Assembly (NCBI RefSeq): GCF_046736045.1
Contig: NZ_CP177134.1
Span: 930,001-994,000 of the forward strand
Reading direction: 5' to 3'
Length of the DNA: 64,000 nt
Source: Leptospira_A sp046736045
GTDB taxonomy: Bacteria; Spirochaetota; Leptospiria; Leptospirales; Leptospiraceae
Shown: positions 60,505 through 64,000 of the stretch, piece after piece
Numbering within the stretch: position 1 is the stretch's first letter
Layout: every line of letters begins with the position of its first letter
Program-made: the position numbers and the translations under genes
Notes under the pieces: generated by a model
What the model saw: the letters and a program-made list of their open reading frames with translations, nothing else
Databases searched by the model: none
What the model was told of the DNA's origin: nothing

Positions 60505-61938
60505 TTGTTCCCTAAAAGTTTAAGTTTTTTAGCAATCATTGGTTTTGCTGTTTTAGGTTGTGCTTCCGATTATAAAAAATTAATCGAAGCCACGGAAAAT
60601 GCATACTTCAGCAAAAACTATGATTCTGCAATTCCTTCCATACGTGCACTTTACGAAGATTCCGCCACCAAAGACAGACTTCTTTATTTGATGGAAGCTG
60701 GAATGATTTTTCATTCCAAAGGGGATTACGAAAGTTCCAACAAGGTATTTAAGGAAGCGGAAGATCTTTCTGAAAATATAAAAACGAGTATTACCAAGGA
60801 AGGCCTTGCCTTTCTACTTTCCGACAACGAATCCAACTATACCGGTGAAGATTTCGAAAGAGTCATGATCAAGTATTTCGTTGCATCCAATTATCTCATG
60901 TTAGGTGATTTGGAAAATGCGAAAATTTATTTCAGACGCCTCGATTTCGAATTGAAAGAAATGAAGTTCATTGCCTCGGAATACCGCCAAAACAATGCTG
61001 CCAGACTCATCGATGCATTTGTTTCCGAAAAATTGGGAAGATACAACGACGCAAGAGTTCAGTTCCGAAATATGGAACAACTTATGTCAAACAATCCTGT
61101 TCTGATGAGCGATCGTTATGTGCTTGCCGTCAGGGAAAATGATTCCCGCGACATGGGGAAATACGCAAAAGGCGCACCCTTTGTCCAGGCATACAACCAA
61201 TCCATGCAAAGAGTCGACGTCAAATCATCTAACCTATCTGAGGTGATCATCATTCATGAAGCAGGAAAATCCGCTACCAAAGAATCCCGTGGAAAACTTT
61301 TGGAAGACGAATATTTCGCTGTGGCACTCCAAGGTGCGATTCAGATCGCCATCCGAACCGAAGGTGTAGGTGCTTCCGTTTCCGGAGTGCTTGCCACACT
61401 AAGTACAGCGGAAAATCCGATTCCTATTTACAAAGAAAGAGATGTTGAAGGATCCAACAAACGTCATTTTTATATCAACGGAACCGATGTGGGTAGTGCG
61501 GAAATTTTGAATAATTATTCAGATACTGCCATGAAAAATTTCAATGATAATTACAAAGCGATCATTACCAAAAACCTAAGTTCTCTTGCAGTGAAAATTG
61601 TTGCGGCAGTCGTCGCATCGGAGGCGGCTTCGCGTGCGATCGAATCCAGCATGGGAAATAGAAAGAAAAAAGGAGAAGGTGATGATCTGGTTTCAAGTCT
61701 GATTCGACTTGCAGCAGGTGCCGCAGCAGGACTTGCCACAGCACAAACCATCGCACCTGATTTACGTTGTTGGAGAACGATCCCTGCCAATTTTCAAGTC
61801 AAGAGGATCTTTCTCGAGCCGGGAGAGTATTCCTTTTCACTCGAAGAAAGTGCCGGGCTGATTACAAACGCTCCCGACAAAATTGTAGTGGAAGAAGGAA
61901 AACCCCTCTTCCTTTCAATCCGCTCTTACGTTAACTGA
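60505..61938 (+). CDS. COG3014-like TPR lipoprotein
   Basis: This 477-residue lipoprotein starts at TTG 60505, which has AAGGAG 8 bases upstream, rather than at the earlier in-frame codon at 60481 that overlaps the previous gene. The lipobox is VLGC (Cys19). Residues 25-200 hold tetratricopeptide-like helices (YFSKNYDSAIPSIRALYED and NYLMLGDLENAKIYFRRL), and the later part matches the COG3014 family that accompanies LpoB (VIIIHEAGKS and the late AAGAAAGLATAQTIAPDLR block). Function is unknown. Confidence 0.8.
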   Translation: MFPKSLSFLAIIGFAVLGCASDYKKLIEATENAYFSKNYDSAIPSIRALYEDSATKDRLLYLMEAGMIFHSKGDYESSNKVFKEAEDLSENIKTSITKEGLAFLLSDNESNYTGEDFERVMIKYFVASNYLMLGDLENAKIYFRRLDFELKEMKFIASEYRQNNAARLIDAFVSEKLGRYNDARVQFRNMEQLMSNNPVLMSDRYVLAVRENDSRDMGKYAKGAPFVQAYNQSMQRVDVKSSNLSEVIIIHEAGKSATKESRGKLLEDEYFAVALQGAIQIAIRTEGVGASVSGVLATLSTAENPIPIYKERDVEGSNKRHFYINGTDVGSAEILNNYSDTAMKNFNDNYKAIITKNLSSLAVKIVAAVVASEAASRAIESSMGNRKKKGEGDDLVSSLIRLAAGAAAGLATAQTIAPDLRCWRTIPANFQVKRIFLEPGEYSFSLEESAGLITNAPDKIVVEEGKPLFLSIRSYVN

Positions 61939-61968
61939 CCTAACTGTAAAAGGTTAATTCTAAAAGTC

Positions 61969-63186
61969 TTAAGTTTCGTTTTTTCTTCTTAAAAAAGCGG
62001 GGATGTCATAGTCCTCGCCAAAATTTTGAAACGGCGAATTTTGCGACGAACGATTGTTACCTAACATCCTTCCTCCGCCTGATTTAAAACTACGATTGGA
62101 TTCAAACTGAGAAGGTTCTTTTTCCGATCTTACTCTTTCTTCCGTTTTTCGAAAGAATACCATCGGAGCAATTGTTTGTTCTTCCGCACCAACCGCTTTC
62201 GATTCACGTGCAGTTTGTCTTTGGAATCCTTTTTTTTGGAAACCGGTGGCAATCACTGTAACCCGAATCCGATCTTCCAAACTCATATCTTCATTCAAAC
62301 CGATGATGATATTTGCATCCGGATCAGCTTGTGCAGTAATGATTTGTGATACTTCATTCCATTCATGAATCGTAAGATCACTTCCTCCGGTCACGTTAAT
62401 GAGTAAAGATTTTGCTCCCTGTATGGATGAATCCTCTAACAAAGAATTATTGACTGCCTGTTCGACTGCCTCTACAACTCTTGTTTCTCCGCGGCCTTCT
62501 CCTACTCCTAAAATAGCATCTCCCGTGTCTTTCATAATGGTTTTGACATCGGCAAAATCCACATTGATGATTCCGGGATGATTGACTATATCACTGATTC
62601 CGCGAACACCGTTTAACAAAATATCATCGATCACGCGAAAAGCCTGATCTACGGGAGTTGTTTTATCTACTACTTGAAAAATCGAGTCATTACGAATCGT
62701 AATCAGAGTATCTACATTGGAACGAAGCAGATCCAAACCTTGTTTGGCGAGATCAGCTCGTCTTTTCCCTTCAAAGGAAAAAGGTACAGTCACTACACCC
62801 ACGACCAAACATTTCATTTCTTTTGCGATGGCGGCAATGATCGGAGCAGCACCAGTTCCGGTTCCTCCTCCCATTCCGGCAGTAACAAAAACCATGTCGG
62901 CACCTTTTAATGCGGCAACGATGCGGTCTTTATCTTCCAACGCGGCCTTTTGGCCGAGATCCGGATCACCACCGGCACCCATACCTCGTGTAACTTTTGT
63001 TCCAAGCTGGATTTTATGTTCTACTGGAGATTTTAATAATACTTGTTCGTCGGTGTTCATTACAAGAAAATCAACACCTTTCATTGCGGAATTGATCATT
63101 CTCGTTACGGCATTCATTCCACCGCCGCCGACTCCAACGACTTTAATAATGGCAGGGCTTGTTCTTTCTTCTTCTAGGTACAACAT
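61969..63186 (-). CDS. ftsZ: cell division protein FtsZ
   Basis: This is a 405-residue tubulin-like GTPase that forms the division ring. The signature GGGTGTGAAP, the opening VVGVGGGGMNAVTRM, the catalytic loop region NVDFADVKTIM and the C-terminal peptide DYDIPAFLRRKNE (binding FtsA and others) are all present. The variable linker is short. It follows ftsA with 9 bases between them, the standard division-cluster order. Confidence 0.97.
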   Translation of the reverse strand: MLYLEEERTSPAIIKVVGVGGGGMNAVTRMINSAMKGVDFLVMNTDEQVLLKSPVEHKIQLGTKVTRGMGAGGDPDLGQKAALEDKDRIVAALKGADMVFVTAGMGGGTGTGAAPIIAAIAKEMKCLVVGVVTVPFSFEGKRRADLAKQGLDLLRSNVDTLITIRNDSIFQVVDKTTPVDQAFRVIDDILLNGVRGISDIVNHPGIINVDFADVKTIMKDTGDAILGVGEGRGETRVVEAVEQAVNNSLLEDSSIQGAKSLLINVTGGSDLTIHEWNEVSQIITAQADPDANIIIGLNEDMSLEDRIRVTVIATGFQKKGFQRQTARESKAVGAEEQTIAPMVFFRKTEERVRSEKEPSQFESNRSFKSGGGRMLGNNRSSQNSPFQNFGEDYDIPAFLRRKNET

Positions 63187-63195
63187 AGGCTTTCC

Positions 63196-64000
63196 TTAGA
63201 GATTATTCTCCATCCAACGACGAACCTTCTTCATCAAACTATCTTGTTCAGAACTAGAATGTATATTTTTCTGTTCTAAGTTCTGCAATTTTGAAACGTA
63301 TTTTATCAAACCGATTGCGGTTGCGTATTCCGGTGACGATACTTTATCAGTAAGCCCTGTAAGACCGGCTGGTTTCGCACGCCCTACTGACAAACGGAAC
63401 ACTTCTTCCGCCAAAACATCAATTCCATATAGCAAAGATGTCCCGCCTGTCAGAATGACTCCACCAGCTAACGCCGGTTTAAATCCGGAACGATTCAATT
63501 CATGATCGACCATTTCCAAAATCTCTCTGATCCTAGGCTCCATGATTTCCACCAATTCCTGGCGGAAAATGGAACGGGCAGCTCTTCCTGAAATGGCAGG
63601 GATTTCTATTCTTTCCGTAGGATCAATCTGATCGATTTGTGTATGACCGTATCTTTTTTTAAGGATCTCGGCAGTTTCAATCGTAGTTTTCAATCCGATT
63701 GATAAATCACTTGTTATATGGAATCCGCCGAAAGGAACTACAGAAGAAAAAGCAATCCCACCATCCACATACACGATGATATCACAAATCCCCGAACCGA
63801 TATCAACCACCGCGGTTCCCAGATCTTTTTCCCCTGAAGTCAAAACAGCTTCCGAGGAAGCCAAAGATGACAATACACGATCCATCTGAATAAGCCCGGA
63901 TTGTTCCACACAGCGGTCGATATTGTTCAAAGCAGTCATACCGCAAGATACAATATGTACTTCGGCCTCTAACCTAACACCGGTCATACCGATAGGATCT
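63196..64000 (-). CDS. ftsA: cell division protein FtsA (C-terminal two thirds)
   Basis: This actin-like protein links FtsZ to the membrane. The frame is open to the window edge, so the start lies outside; the visible 268 residues begin at PIGMTGVRLEAEVHIV. Motifs are DIGSGICDIIVYVDGG (phosphate 2 loop) and GGVILTGGTSLLYGI (adenosine loop). The end EQDSLMKKVRRWMENNL is the C-terminal amphipathic membrane-binding helix. FtsZ follows directly. Confidence 0.95.
   Translation of the reverse strand, partial: DPIGMTGVRLEAEVHIVSCGMTALNNIDRCVEQSGLIQMDRVLSSLASSEAVLTSGEKDLGTAVVDIGSGICDIIVYVDGGIAFSSVVPFGGFHITSDLSIGLKTTIETAEILKKRYGHTQIDQIDPTERIEIPAISGRAARSIFRQELVEIMEPRIREILEMVDHELNRSGFKPALAGGVILTGGTSLLYGIDVLAEEVFRLSVGRAKPAGLTGLTDKVSSPEYATAIGLIKYVSKLQNLEQKNIHSSSEQDSLMKKVRRWMENNL

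Overview
The window reads as a chromosomal segment of a spirochaete, most likely a Leptospira of the saprophytic type. This is an inference from gene content, AT-rich coding style, frequent TTG starts, relaxed lipoboxes, an MBOAT plus SGNH/DUF1574-like pair, the LpoB-like/COG3014-like lipoprotein pair beside ftsZ-ftsA, and many short-spaced or overlapping gene junctions. No rRNA, tRNA, CRISPR array, transposase or phage structural gene was seen. About 63 genes are supported; the first (a sugar-hydrolase-like fragment) and the last (ftsA) run off the window.

Region by region: 1-8.3 kb holds metabolic genes (isonitrile hydratase-like protein, GlpT-type transporter, cysteine synthase), a 7TM histidine kinase, and two convergent ArsR-SRPBCC cassettes with self-operators. 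8.4-13.9 kb holds acetoacetyl-CoA synthetase, an O-acyltransferase pair that probably acetylates a surface polysaccharide, and a dienelactone hydrolase-like lipoprotein. 14-19 kb is fatty-acid biology: an acyl-CoA dehydrogenase, then a desaturase and its ferredoxin-type reductase facing a TetR regulator across two matching operators. 19-24 kb has a ClC channel, two unknown proteins, an SRPBCC-MarR-VOC group and a VanY-type lipoprotein. 24-28.2 kb is a tight operon ending in recG; gpsA and crcB run the other way. 30-32.7 kb has an alpha/beta hydrolase and an arsenosugar-type radical SAM gene with its peroxidase-like partner. 33.2-40.8 kb has an RND pump with a TolC-like lipoprotein but no adaptor, then enoyl-CoA hydratase and a long-chain acyl-CoA ligase.

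41-47.4 kb is the most unusual part. It has a membrane-anchored MutS-like ATPase, then a segment bounded by two near-identical direct repeats of about 450 bp. That segment carries a papain-like protease fused to a TerB-like domain and a polyacidic tail, a probably frameshifted membrane gene, a DUF1398 protein and a MarR regulator. The long repeats share a 22-bp core with a shorter repeat (about 140 bp) found twice in inverted orientation at 23.0 and 31.2 kb. 47.4-56.6 kb is a seven-gene operon: SpoIIE-type phosphatase, AttH/CrtC-like lipocalin, YejB, YejE, two separate YejF-half ATPases and an AsmA-like protein. 57-64 kb has ispF, nadA, small envelope proteins, the LpoB-like and COG3014-like lipoproteins, ftsZ and ftsA.

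Most functional calls rest on motifs and remembered family sequences. Operators, hairpins and repeats were found by eye, and none of the searches named in the findings has been run.
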